Source: Gemmatimonadota bacterium
GTDB lineage: Bacteria; Gemmatimonadota; Gemmatimonadetes; Longimicrobiales; Gaopeijiaceae
Direction: 5' to 3'
Assembly: GCA_022822325.1 (NCBI GenBank)
Contig: JAJEBW010000022.1
Coordinates: forward strand, 1-49,760
DNA: 49,760 nucleotides
A program made the translations under genes and the position numbers. The notes under the pieces are model-generated. The model had not been told where the DNA came from, did not search any database, and saw only the letters and a program-made list of their open reading frames with translations. Positions 17,365 through 26,310 of the stretch are shown in pieces. Each line of letters opens with the position of its first letter. Position 1 is the first letter of the stretch.

Positions 17365-19473
17365 CTACCCGACCCCGAAGAGGCGGGCGCGTTCGCCGAA
17401 GCGGCGGTCGAGCTGAAGGCGGATGACGGCGTTGGCCGGGTCGGCCAGCTCGGGGTCGTCGTCGACGATGCGCCGGGCCCGTTCCTGCGCCGGACCGATC
17501 AGATCCTGGTGCTCGAAGAGGTCGGCGAAGCGGAGCTCGATCGTGTGGCCATGCTGGTCGGCCCCGAAGAAATCCCCCTGGCCCCGGATTTGCAGGTCCG
17601 CGGCCGCGATCTCGAAGCCGTCGGTCGTGCGCGCGAAGGCGGCCAGGCGATCTGTCTCGGCGTCGGCGATCACCACGCAGAGCCCCCCCTCCTCCCCCCT
17701 CCCGATGCGGCCGCGAAGCTGGTGCAACTGCGACAATCCGAAGCGTTCGCCATTTTCGATCACCATCGTGTTCGCGTTGGGCACATCGATCCCCACCTCC
17801 ACCACGGTCGTCGTGACCAAAATGTCGATCGCGCCGCGCTGGAAGCCGCGCATGATCCGGTCCTTCTCCTCGGCGGGAAGGCGGCCGTGCAGAAGCGCCA
17901 GCCGTCGCCCGGCGAAGTCCTCGGCGCAGAGCCGCTCGAACTCGGCCTCGGCCGCGCGGAGATCGCTTCGCTCCGATTCCTCGATGGCCGGAAAAACCAG
18001 GTAGGCCTGGCGGCCGCGGTCGAGGCGGCGGCGCAGCTCGTCGTAAATGGCGGATCGCTTTCCGGGCCCGGCGATGCGGGTGGCGACCGGCCGGCGTCCG
18101 GGAGGAAGCTCGTCGATGATGCTCAGATCGAGGTCGCCGTGAAGGGTCATGGCGAGGGAACGCGGGATCGGGGTGGCCGACATGAGGAGGGTGTCGGCGG
18201 AGGGCGCGCGCTCGGAAAGGGCCATCCGCTGGCGGACCCCGAAGCGGTGCTGCTCGTCGATCACCGCCAACCCCAGCCTGCGAAACTCCACTCCTTCCTG
18301 GATCAGGGCGTGGGTTCCAACCACAATCTGCGCCTCTCCGGCGGCGATGCGGGCGCGAGCCTCTCTGCGGCGGCGCGCGGTTGCCGCTCCGGTGAGGAGT
18401 TCGAGGGTGCAGGGCAGAGCTTCCAGCAGCTTTCCGATCCCCTTGGCGTGCTGTTCGGCCAGAATCGAGGTGGGCGCCATGAGCGCGGCTTGGCAACCTG
18501 CTTCGACCGCCAGCAGCATCGCGAAGAGCGCCACCACCGTCTTGCCCGAACCGACATCGCCCTGCAGGAGCCGGTTCATCCGCCGCCGCGACGTCATGTC
18601 GGCAAAGATCTCGCGGAGGACGCGCGCCTGGGCGCCGGTGAGGGTGAAGGGCAGCGAATGGTGCAGGACGCGGATCAGATCGTTGGTGCGCCTGAGGGAG
18701 ACTCCGGGTCGTTCGGCGGTGGCCTGGTGACGAACGCGGGCCTGCATGAGCTGGTGCAGGAAGAGCTCGTCGAAGGCGAGACGGCGGAGGGCGGCGTCCT
18801 TCCGGGGGATTGTGGCGGGGCGGTGGAGGGCGTCGAGCGCGGCCGAGAGCTCGGGCAGATCGAGCTCGCTGCGCGCGGCCGAATCCAGGTATTCCTCGGC
18901 CCGCACATCGCGGAGGAGCCGGTCGAGATTGAGATCGAAGAGGCGGCGAAAGACCCACTGGGGAAGGTCTTCGGAGGCCGCGTAGGTGGAGAAGATCACC
19001 CCGGACGCGGTCGCGGCCGCGCCTTCGCGCACGGAGGTCGCCCGCTCGTCCTCGTCGCGGCGCGCAATAACGACGAACTCGCGCGGCTGAAGCTGCGGTC
19101 CATGGAAGAAGCGGACCGGTCCGGTGACCAGGAGGCGGTCGCCCCTCTGGACGCTGCGCTCGACCCAGGGCTTCCCCGGCCAGGAACAGGTGATGAAGCC
19201 CGAGGCGTCCTGGATCACGGCCTGGAAGATGCGCAGGCCGGCGCGAGTCGGGATCACGCCCGTGCTGCGGACCTGTCCCACGACCGTCGCTTCGCTCCCG
19301 ACCCGGGCCTTCGCGGCGGGGGTGATGGTCGAGGCGTCGTCGTAGCGGCGGGGAACATGGTAGAGAAGGTCGCGCGCCGTGAGGATCTGCATGCGCTGAA
19401 GGGAGACCGCACGCCGGGGACCCACGCCCTTCAGGAACTGAACGGGCATGTCGAGGCGGTGCAGGGCCTTCAT
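17365..19473 (-). CDS. recG: ATP-dependent DNA helicase RecG
   Basis: Branch-migrating helicase that rescues stalled replication forks. The 702-residue protein has the N-terminal wedge/OB domain (about 60-170) and superfamily-2 helicase motifs: Walker A GDVGSGKT (305-312), Walker B DEQH (406-409) in the RecG signature DEQHRFGVRQR, motif III MSATPIPRS, and motif VI region QLRGRIGRG. The C-terminal part has LRFADLFEHQDLI. ATG 19473 overlaps the ftsY stop (ATGA), so it is coupled to ftsY. Confidence 0.97.
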   Translation of the reverse strand: MKALHRLDMPVQFLKGVGPRRAVSLQRMQILTARDLLYHVPRRYDDASTITPAAKARVGSEATVVGQVRSTGVIPTRAGLRIFQAVIQDASGFITCSWPGKPWVERSVQRGDRLLVTGPVRFFHGPQLQPREFVVIARRDEDERATSVREGAAATASGVIFSTYAASEDLPQWVFRRLFDLNLDRLLRDVRAEEYLDSAARSELDLPELSAALDALHRPATIPRKDAALRRLAFDELFLHQLMQARVRHQATAERPGVSLRRTNDLIRVLHHSLPFTLTGAQARVLREIFADMTSRRRMNRLLQGDVGSGKTVVALFAMLLAVEAGCQAALMAPTSILAEQHAKGIGKLLEALPCTLELLTGAATARRRREARARIAAGEAQIVVGTHALIQEGVEFRRLGLAVIDEQHRFGVRQRMALSERAPSADTLLMSATPIPRSLAMTLHGDLDLSIIDELPPGRRPVATRIAGPGKRSAIYDELRRRLDRGRQAYLVFPAIEESERSDLRAAEAEFERLCAEDFAGRRLALLHGRLPAEEKDRIMRGFQRGAIDILVTTTVVEVGIDVPNANTMVIENGERFGLSQLHQLRGRIGRGEEGGLCVVIADAETDRLAAFARTTDGFEIAAADLQIRGQGDFFGADQHGHTIELRFADLFEHQDLIGPAQERARRIVDDDPELADPANAVIRLQLDRRFGERARLFGVG

Positions 19474-20363
19474 GCGCGGGCGGCCAGCAGGCCCGCAACG
19501 AACTCCTCCGGGTCGAAGGCTTCCAGATCCCGAAGCCCTTCGCCGGTCCCGATCAGGCGCACCGGAATGCCGAGCTCCTCGCGCAACGCGACCACGATTC
19601 CCCCGCGCGCCGTCGAATCCATCTTTGCCAGCACGATTCCGGTCACATCGACGAAGCGGGAGAACTCGCGCGCCTGGACCAGCCCGTTCTGGCCCACCGT
19701 CGCATCGAGAACCAGGAGCGTCTCGTGGGGGGCACCCGGCCGCTGTCCGGCGATCACGCGGTTCACCTTGGCAAGCTGCTCCATGAGTCCGCCATGGGTG
19801 TGCAGGCGGCCGGCGGTGTCGACCAGAACCACATCGATCCCTCGCGCCCGGGCCGCCCCGATCGCGTCGAAGGCCACCGCGGCCGGATCTCCGCCCGGCT
19901 GTCCCCGCACGAATTCGGCGCCCGCGCGCTCCGCCCAGCGTTCGAGCTGTTCGACCGCGCCCGCCCGGTAGGTGTCGGCCGCCGCCACCAGAACCCGTTT
20001 CCCCTCGCGCCTGAAGCGGTGTGCGAGCTTGCCGACGGTGGTGGTCTTGCCCACCCCGTTCACCCCGACAACGAGATGAATGGTCGGCCCGTCGCTCGCC
20101 CCGGCCAGAGCCTCGGAGCCATCGCCCGCGAAGACCTCCCGCAGCGCGCCCTCCAGAATGCGTCCCAGCGAGCGCTCGTCCTTCGCCCTCCCCTTCCGCG
20201 CCTCCGTCTCGACGATCTCCACGAAGCGCATGCTGGCCCGGACCCCGAAATCGGCCTCGATCATCCGCTCTTCCAGCTCCTCCAGACTGTCGGCGTCGAT
20301 CCGGGTGAAGGCATTCGGAATGACGCGACGGATGGCCCGCGACCAGAAACCGCGCTTCGCCAT
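19470..20363 (-). CDS. ftsY: Signal recognition particle receptor FtsY
   Basis: SRP-receptor GTPase that docks ribosome-nascent-chain complexes at the inner membrane. The 297-residue NG-domain form lacks the long acidic A domain of enterobacteria. The N domain has SLEELEERMIEADFGV; GTPase motifs are G1 GVNGVGKTTT, the insertion-box ADTYRAGAVEQLERW, G3 DTAGR and G4 LAKMDSTARGG, where most homologues have TKLDGTAKGG. The ending GEGLRDLEAFDPEEFV is typical. It lies 6 bp from the VWA gene and overlaps recG. Confidence 0.95.
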   Translation of the reverse strand: MAKRGFWSRAIRRVIPNAFTRIDADSLEELEERMIEADFGVRASMRFVEIVETEARKGRAKDERSLGRILEGALREVFAGDGSEALAGASDGPTIHLVVGVNGVGKTTTVGKLAHRFRREGKRVLVAAADTYRAGAVEQLERWAERAGAEFVRGQPGGDPAAVAFDAIGAARARGIDVVLVDTAGRLHTHGGLMEQLAKVNRVIAGQRPGAPHETLLVLDATVGQNGLVQAREFSRFVDVTGIVLAKMDSTARGGIVVALREELGIPVRLIGTGEGLRDLEAFDPEEFVAGLLAARA

Positions 20364-20369
20364 GGATCT

Positions 20370-22343
20370 CTACCGCAGTCCGGCGCGGCGGCGGCCGATC
20401 CACTCCGCCAGGACCGCGGCCAGGACCAGAAGCCAGGCGATCGGCCAGGTGCGAAGCGGGCGTCTGGCGGTGGCGAGCACGCGATCGGTGGCCGCGCGCA
20501 CCGAGAGGTCGGCGGGGTCGGTGGGACGGATCAGCATCTCGGGGGTGAAGGATTCGATCTCGAAGCTGCCCGCGAGGGTGTCGGAGGCGGCCGGTGCGGA
20601 GGATGCGTTCGCGGGCGCGGCAACGACGACGGCATATCGGTAGCCGCCGTGGTCCAGCGGCGGGGTGGCGAAGGCGCCGCCGGGGGGTACGGAAAAGGTG
20701 GAATCGAGGACTGCGGCGCCCTCCGCGCCGGTGACGCGCAGCGAGATCTCTTCGCCCTCGTAGCCATGCGCGATCCAGGTGGCCGGGGCCGACATGGGGA
20801 GGACGGGACGGGTGGGGCGGATGCCGGGACCGGCGGCCAGGGGCTCGTCGGCCATGAGCCAACCCGCCGCGGCGGCCCACAACCGGCGGTAGTGCTCGCG
20901 CGCCTCCCCGCCCCGAAACGCCCACCGCCAGAAGCCGCGGGCCAGCACCACCCCCGTCCGCCGCCCCCCCTCCGTCCGCAGCACGAGCGCGGGCGCGGCC
21001 TCCCCCGCCCCACCCCGGCGGAGCGTCAGCGCGGCCGTCCCGGCGGTCCCCGCAAGGGGCAGAAGATCGGCAAGGGGCGGCAGACCCGCGGCCTCGAAGG
21101 CCTCCACCTCGCCCGCGATCGGCGACGGCGGCGGCGCGTCGGGGTACCACTCTCCTCCCAGGGGAGCGGCCGCGGCCACCCCCCCCAACCCCGCCCCCGC
21201 CCCGTCGCGCGCGAAGATCAGCATCCGCCGGGTGCGCGCGGTGGCCGCCTCGAGCACGGCTGCGGCGTCCCCGTCCACACCCATCGCCACCACCATCTCG
21301 GCGCGGCGCAACATGCGTCCGAGCGCCTCCCCGTCGATCGCGGGAGCCTCCCCCGCCACCACCGGGTCCATGGGGTGATAGCGATCCGGTCCGGTGCGCA
21401 CGAATCCTCTCACCGGAAGGCCCGTCACCTGGTCGAGAACGGGCAGGAGATAGCGCGGCTCCCAGTCCGCCGCAAAGGAAACCAGGAGCACCCCCGTCTC
21501 CTCCGGATCGACGCGCAGGATCGCGGCGCGTTCGTCGTCCGGCCCGAAGGCGTCCGCCCCCTCGATGCGCGCCGTCACCCGGTAGCTTCCCGGGTCGGCC
21601 ATTCCCGCGAGCTCGAAGCCGGCCCCGCGAGCGACGCCGTCCTCCGGGAGCTCCAGCCGCAGCGTCCGCGCGGGCTCCCCATCGACCGCAATCACGACCG
21701 TAACCGAGTCGGCTTCCGCGCTTCCCTCGATCTCCACCCTCCCTTCGACCACCTCGCCCCCCGCGACGGTCGCCGGCACGATCAGCCGCGCGAGCCCCAC
21801 ATTGTGAGCGGCCTCGCCGGGCACGTCCACCGAGAGCGACACCCCCAGCCTCCGCCCCACCAGCGCCGTCGCCACCGGATCCTGAACTCTGCGGTCCGTG
21901 ACGAGAACCACCTCGCGCGCGCCGGCCTCGGCCGCCACCGTCACCGCCTCGGCCAGGAGCGATCCCGTTCCCGAGGGAGTCAGCGCGTCCAGCGAATCGG
22001 GCTCGACCGCGCGCACCGTCCGTCCGGCCACGAGAATGCGCGCCCCGTCGCCGGCCAGCGCCCGGGCTCGCTCGCGGGCCAGATCCCAGACCGAAACCCC
22101 GTCGGCGGTCCGGGCGGCCATCGACGCGCTCGCATCCAGCACCGCCACCAACTCGGGCGCATCCTGGCGCCTTCCCGTGTTCAGCGTCGGATTCCAGAGG
22201 AGAACGACCACTCCCGCCACCGCGACAAGCCTCGCCGCAAGCAGGAATGGGCGGCTGCGCACCGCAAATTCGCGGCGCAGATAGATCCAGGCGCAAAACC
22301 CTCCCGCCACCAGAAAGGTCGAGATCAGAAGCAGCGTGGCCAC
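20370..22343 (-). CDS. VWA-domain membrane protein, function unknown
   Basis: Predicted 657-residue inner-membrane protein. Two hydrophobic segments at the start (ATLLLISTFLVAGGFCAWIY and LLAARLVAVAGVVVLLW) are followed by a von Willebrand A domain with the metal site DASAS. Next come beta-sandwich regions with YRVTARIEGAD, and a part resembling the glutamine-amidotransferase-like domain of BatA-type VWA proteins. A final membrane span (TWPIAWLLVLAAVLAEWIG) closes the protein. Relatives occur beside MoxR/Bat genes, but none are here; it sits between the M23 peptidase and ftsY. The start is GTG at 22343. Confidence 0.65.
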   Translation of the reverse strand: MATLLLISTFLVAGGFCAWIYLRREFAVRSRPFLLAARLVAVAGVVVLLWNPTLNTGRRQDAPELVAVLDASASMAARTADGVSVWDLARERARALAGDGARILVAGRTVRAVEPDSLDALTPSGTGSLLAEAVTVAAEAGAREVVLVTDRRVQDPVATALVGRRLGVSLSVDVPGEAAHNVGLARLIVPATVAGGEVVEGRVEIEGSAEADSVTVVIAVDGEPARTLRLELPEDGVARGAGFELAGMADPGSYRVTARIEGADAFGPDDERAAILRVDPEETGVLLVSFAADWEPRYLLPVLDQVTGLPVRGFVRTGPDRYHPMDPVVAGEAPAIDGEALGRMLRRAEMVVAMGVDGDAAAVLEAATARTRRMLIFARDGAGAGLGGVAAAAPLGGEWYPDAPPPSPIAGEVEAFEAAGLPPLADLLPLAGTAGTAALTLRRGGAGEAAPALVLRTEGGRRTGVVLARGFWRWAFRGGEAREHYRRLWAAAAGWLMADEPLAAGPGIRPTRPVLPMSAPATWIAHGYEGEEISLRVTGAEGAAVLDSTFSVPPGGAFATPPLDHGGYRYAVVVAAPANASSAPAASDTLAGSFEIESFTPEMLIRPTDPADLSVRAATDRVLATARRPLRTWPIAWLLVLAAVLAEWIGRRRAGLR

Positions 22344-22373
22344 CCGCCCGTCAACGTCCCCGCGCTACCGGCT

Positions 22374-23630
22374 CTACTGCTGGTCGGCGTAGCGGAAGTT
22401 CAGAAGGTCGGCTCCGGGAAGCCGCATGAGGAGCGTCAGGTGCGCGTCGCGAATCAGCTCCCATTGGGCAAGGGCCTCGGCCGGAACCGGTTCGGCGGGG
22501 GGAAGATCGACCGAAAGCGGATCGACCGGACCGGCGCGCGTGTGCATCTCGTAGTGCAGATGGGGACCGGTGGCCATTCCCGTCATCCCGACGTAGCCGA
22601 TCACCTGCCCCTGCCGGATCCGCGATCCCACCTCGGTCCCCTGCGCGAAGCCCTGCATGTGGGCGTAGCGGGTGAGGATGCCGTTGCCGTGCCGCAGATC
22701 GATCACCCGCCCGTAGCTCTCGTTCCAGCCGCGCCGCGTCACCACTCCGTCCGCCGTGGCTTCGATGGGGGTTCCCGCATCCGCCGCGTAATCCACGCCC
22801 CGGTGCGCCCGCCAGCGCCGCAGAATGGGGTGGAAGCGGCTCATGGTGAAGCGCGAGGAGATGCGGCTGAACTTCAGCGGACGCAGGAGAAAGGCCTTGC
22901 GGACCGATTCGCCCTCGAGGTTGTACCAGCTCCCCTCGCCGTCGCCATTCGGGTCGAACCAGATCGCGTGATGGGGATCGCCGTCGTTGACCAGCTCCGC
23001 GGCCAGGAGCTGCCCTGATTTCATGCTGCCGTCGGGCCTCTTGACCCGCTCGACGACGAAGCGGAAGCTGTCGCCCGGCTGAATCTCGCGGTGAAAATCG
23101 ACCTCCCACTGGAAGACCCGGTCGAGATCGTCAATGAAATTCCTGCGGTCGCCGCGCGGCACCGCATCCAGCTCCGGACTGTCCATGATGGCGTTCCAGA
23201 GACTGGTCGCGATCTCCCCGACCGCATAGACGGTGTCGACCATTGTGGGCAACACCTCCAGGCCGGCCTGCCACCGGCCGGCCTGGTCGCGTCGCAGGAC
23301 GACCCGCCGGTCCGCGTCCAGCTCGACCTGGACCTGGTCGATCCGCTCCTCTTCACCCTGGCGGCGGAAGATCACATCGGCGCCCGCCCGCAGACGCTGC
23401 GGACTTCCGTGCTCCCGGAAGGCGAGGAGGAACTCGTGGTGGTCGTTCGATTCCAGTCCGGCCTCGCGCAACAGTTGGCCCAGCGTCGTCCCGAAGGCCA
23501 GCTCGCGCACCTCTTCCCGAAAGGGCGCCTCCGCGAAGACCCCTTCGATCGGGATCTCGCTCCGCACCTCGGTGCCGGTCCGCAACGCTCCCGCGAGCAG
23601 GACGCCGGCCACGACAATCGCGCCGGCCAC
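22374..23630 (-). CDS. M23 (LytM) murein endopeptidase, MepM-like
   Basis: Membrane-anchored peptidoglycan DD-endopeptidase candidate. After an N-terminal hydrophobic anchor there is an OapA/LysM-like region (FGTTLGQLLREAGL, about 48-100), a middle domain and the C-terminal M23 domain. Its zinc ligands are present: H and D in HRGVDYAADAG, then RYAHMQGF and the HLH of GPHLHYEMH. The GTG at 23630 gives 418 residues. An in-frame CTG at 23661-23663, which overlaps the ftsZ stop as CTGA and has GGAGG 8 nt upstream, would add 11 residues with Lys and Arg before the anchor and fits the coupling style of this operon. The gene follows ftsZ directly, suggesting a role in septal wall remodelling. Confidence 0.88.
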   Translation of the reverse strand: MAGAIVVAGVLLAGALRTGTEVRSEIPIEGVFAEAPFREEVRELAFGTTLGQLLREAGLESNDHHEFLLAFREHGSPQRLRAGADVIFRRQGEEERIDQVQVELDADRRVVLRRDQAGRWQAGLEVLPTMVDTVYAVGEIATSLWNAIMDSPELDAVPRGDRRNFIDDLDRVFQWEVDFHREIQPGDSFRFVVERVKRPDGSMKSGQLLAAELVNDGDPHHAIWFDPNGDGEGSWYNLEGESVRKAFLLRPLKFSRISSRFTMSRFHPILRRWRAHRGVDYAADAGTPIEATADGVVTRRGWNESYGRVIDLRHGNGILTRYAHMQGFAQGTEVGSRIRQGQVIGYVGMTGMATGPHLHYEMHTRAGPVDPLSVDLPPAEPVPAEALAQWELIRDAHLTLLMRLPGADLLNFRYADQQ

Positions 23631-23659
23631 AGCGACTCGGATCTTCCAGGAATCGGTCT

Positions 23660-24982
23660 TCAGGCGTCTACCCTCCGGATGAAGGTCGGCAACTCCATTT
23701 CCTGGAAGCGAAAGATATCATTTCCGCTTCCGCGCACGGTCCTCCTGGGGGTTCTGTCGCCGGCGCCCGCGGGCTCGGCGGCCTTCGATTTCATGCGGGG
23801 CCCCCCGGGAGCGACCACGGGTCTGCGCGGCGGAGGACGGATGCCAACCGGCTGGACCGGGGGCTGCGCCTCCACCCGTTCCGTTCCGGGAGTCGCCAGC
23901 GCCTGCGCCGAACCGCCGCCCGCCACCGCCACCTTCGGAGCGACCGTGCGCGCCGCAATCCGTTCCTGGCCAAAGGCCGGACGGATCACCTGCTCGGACG
24001 CCTGCGCCTCTTTCTCTTCCTCTTCGGGTTCGTCGAAACCGGTCACGATCAGCGTCACCCGAACCATTCCGTCCATCGCCGGGTCCTGCACGGTCCCGAA
24101 GATGATCTCGGCCTCGTCGCCAACCTCGCGCTGAATGAGGGTCGAGATGTCGTGCACCTCCGCGATCCCCAGATCCAGCCCGCCGGTGATGTTGATCAGC
24201 ACACCCTCGGCGCCGCGAATCGACAGGTTGTCCAGCAGGGGAGAGGTGACCGCGTCCCGGGCCGCCTTGAGCGCGCGGTCGTCTCCGCGGCCCACGCCGG
24301 TTCCCATCAGCGCGGCGCCGCACCCGGTCATGATGGTCCGCACATCGGCGAAATCGACGTTCACCTCGCCGCTGACGCGGATCAGATCGCTGATTCCCTG
24401 GGTGGCGTGCAGAAGGATCTCGTCGGCCTTCTTGAGGGCGTCCTGAAAGGAGGTGCCCTTCTCCACCACGGTGAGCAGCCGGTCGTTGGGAACCACCACC
24501 ATGGTATCGACGGAGCGGCGGAGCTCGGCCAGCCCCTGATCGGCATGCTGCATCCGCTTCTGCCCCTCGAAGGAGAAGGGCCGGGTGATGACGGCAATCG
24601 TGAGCGCCCCCATCTCGCGAGCCATCTCGCCGATCACCGGAGCCGCGCCCGTTCCCGTTCCGCCCCCCATGCCGGCCGCGATGAAGACCAGGTCGGCCCC
24701 GTCGAGCGCCTGGCGAACCTCGGCCGCGTCCTCGGCCACGGCCTGCCGCCCGATTCCCGGACGCGCACCGGCGCCAAGTCCGCGGGTCAGCTTCTTGCCG
24801 AGCTGAATGGAGACGGGGGCGCGCGAGCGGGCCAGGGCCTGCGCATCGGTGTTGGCCGAGATGAATTCGACCCCTTCGAGGTTCTCGTCGATCATGCGGT
24901 TGACGGCGTTGCCGCCCGCACCTCCGACCCCGATGACGCGCATCTGCGCGGGTCTGCGAGGAATGTCTTGCACTTCGAACAT
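23660..24982 (-). CDS. ftsZ: Cell division protein FtsZ
   Basis: Tubulin-like GTPase that forms the division ring. The 440-residue protein has the glycine-rich GVGGAGGNAVNRM, the tubulin signature GGGTGTG (106-112), and the T7-loop NVDFADV needed for hydrolysis. A C-terminal linker rich in Pro and Ala leads to the conserved tail peptide ELPTFIRR, the binding site for FtsA and other partners. ATG 24982 follows a strong GGAGGAG. It is the last dcw gene, separated from ftsA by 101 bp. Confidence 0.98.
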   Translation of the reverse strand: MFEVQDIPRRPAQMRVIGVGGAGGNAVNRMIDENLEGVEFISANTDAQALARSRAPVSIQLGKKLTRGLGAGARPGIGRQAVAEDAAEVRQALDGADLVFIAAGMGGGTGTGAAPVIGEMAREMGALTIAVITRPFSFEGQKRMQHADQGLAELRRSVDTMVVVPNDRLLTVVEKGTSFQDALKKADEILLHATQGISDLIRVSGEVNVDFADVRTIMTGCGAALMGTGVGRGDDRALKAARDAVTSPLLDNLSIRGAEGVLINITGGLDLGIAEVHDISTLIQREVGDEAEIIFGTVQDPAMDGMVRVTLIVTGFDEPEEEEKEAQASEQVIRPAFGQERIAARTVAPKVAVAGGGSAQALATPGTERVEAQPPVQPVGIRPPPRRPVVAPGGPRMKSKAAEPAGAGDRTPRRTVRGSGNDIFRFQEMELPTFIRRVDA

Positions 24983-25083
24983 CTTCTCTCTCCTCCGGGG
25001 CCAGCGCCCCATTGTAGTGTGATTCTCCGGTTTGCGCATCCTGCGGCCCGCCGGCCGGAACCGTTTGCGGAGCGCCGCGTTCG

Positions 25084-26310
25084 TTAGAAGAACTCCCTCA
25101 GCCAGGCGCCTACGCGCGTGGCGACTCCGGAGACGCGGGTGGTCCCCCCCTGCCCGGTGGCCCGGTAGCGATCCGCTCCGTGCAGAGCCAGTCCGGCCAC
25201 CGTGGCGAATCCGGCCCGGGCCAGTGGGTCCGCAGCGCCGCGAAATCCGTCTCCGGGAACGCCGATTCGGGCTCCCGCACCCAGGCATTCCCCCGCCAGC
25301 ACGCTGATTCCCGGAGTCGCCGCGACGCCCCCGGTCAGAACGATCCCCGCCCCCAGCGCCCCCGGATCGCAGCTCTTGCCGATTCGGTGCGCAATCTCCC
25401 GGAACATGCTCCGGAGCCGCCGCTCGATGACCACCGCAATCCGCGCACGCGGCAGCTCGGCCCGGGAACCGCCCTGGGAGCGGAGTCGCAACTGCTCGCA
25501 GGGGTCGATCGCTCCCGGATGGGCCGCGCCATGTTCCTCCTTGAGGCGCCGGGCCTGGACGAAGGGGACCGAAAACTCGCGGATCAGATCGCTCGTGATG
25601 GCCGATCCTCCAAAGGGCAGAACCATCAGGTCGATCGTGCGGCCCTCGTAGTACAGCGCGACTCCGGTGGAGGCGCCGCCCATGTCCAGGAGCGCCACCC
25701 CCAGCTCCTTTTCGTCCTCGGCGAGCACGGCGCGCGCGGCCGCAACCGGTTCCAGAACCTGGTCCTGAACGCGATAGCCGGCCCGCTCCACCGCCCTGGC
25801 GAGGTTGCCGACCACCGCCGACGAAGCGGTCACCAGGCAGAGTTCGGCCTCCAGACGGGTTCCGTTCATTCCGACGGGATCGTGGATGCCCCACTGGTTG
25901 TCGAGCCGGTACTGCTGGGGTATGGCGTGGATGATCTCGCGGTCGTGGGGAAGGGGAACGGCGCACGCCACCTTGTTGACTCGGCGGACCGCCTCGGGGC
26001 GCACCTCCGGGCTCTCCACCGCCGCGACGCCGACGGAGTGTTCCACGCCGATGTGATCGCCGGCGATCCCGACATGAACGCGATCGATCCGCGCGCCCGC
26101 CATCGTTTCCGCCTCCTCGACGGCGCCGCGAATGGACTCGGTGGCCGCATCCAGGTCGGTGATGACATCCTTGCGAACGCCCTCGGTGATCGTCGATCCG
26201 ATGCCGACGATCCGCAGCACCGGCCGACGGTGTTCGTGCGTGCTTTCACCGATGACGGCCCGGGTGCGGGTGGACCCGACGTCAAGTCCGCAGATCAGCG
26301 CCGATCTCAT
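25084..26310 (-). CDS. ftsA: Cell division protein FtsA
   Basis: Actin-like ATPase that tethers FtsZ to the membrane. The 408-residue protein begins with the phosphate-1 motif GLDVGSTRTRAVIG, contains the 1C-domain region (LDAATESIRGAVEEAE), phosphate-2 LLDMGGASTGVALY and the adenosine motif GIVLTGGVAATPG. It ends with an amphipathic membrane-targeting helix (ATRVGAWLREFF). ATG 26310 overlaps the ftsQ stop (ATGA). Confidence 0.97.
   Translation of the reverse strand: MRSALICGLDVGSTRTRAVIGESTHEHRRPVLRIVGIGSTITEGVRKDVITDLDAATESIRGAVEEAETMAGARIDRVHVGIAGDHIGVEHSVGVAAVESPEVRPEAVRRVNKVACAVPLPHDREIIHAIPQQYRLDNQWGIHDPVGMNGTRLEAELCLVTASSAVVGNLARAVERAGYRVQDQVLEPVAAARAVLAEDEKELGVALLDMGGASTGVALYYEGRTIDLMVLPFGGSAITSDLIREFSVPFVQARRLKEEHGAAHPGAIDPCEQLRLRSQGGSRAELPRARIAVVIERRLRSMFREIAHRIGKSCDPGALGAGIVLTGGVAATPGISVLAGECLGAGARIGVPGDGFRGAADPLARAGFATVAGLALHGADRYRATGQGGTTRVSGVATRVGAWLREFF

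Noticed and set aside
16978..19971. Open frame of 997 codons on the + strand across asnS, recG and ftsY
   Set aside because: Entirely antisense to three conserved genes with full motif sets; low-complexity composition without domain signs.
19725..23018. Open frame of 1097 codons on the + strand
   Set aside because: Antisense to ftsY, the VWA gene and the M23 gene; composition (Arg, His, Pro, Gly rich) is that of a GC-driven shadow.
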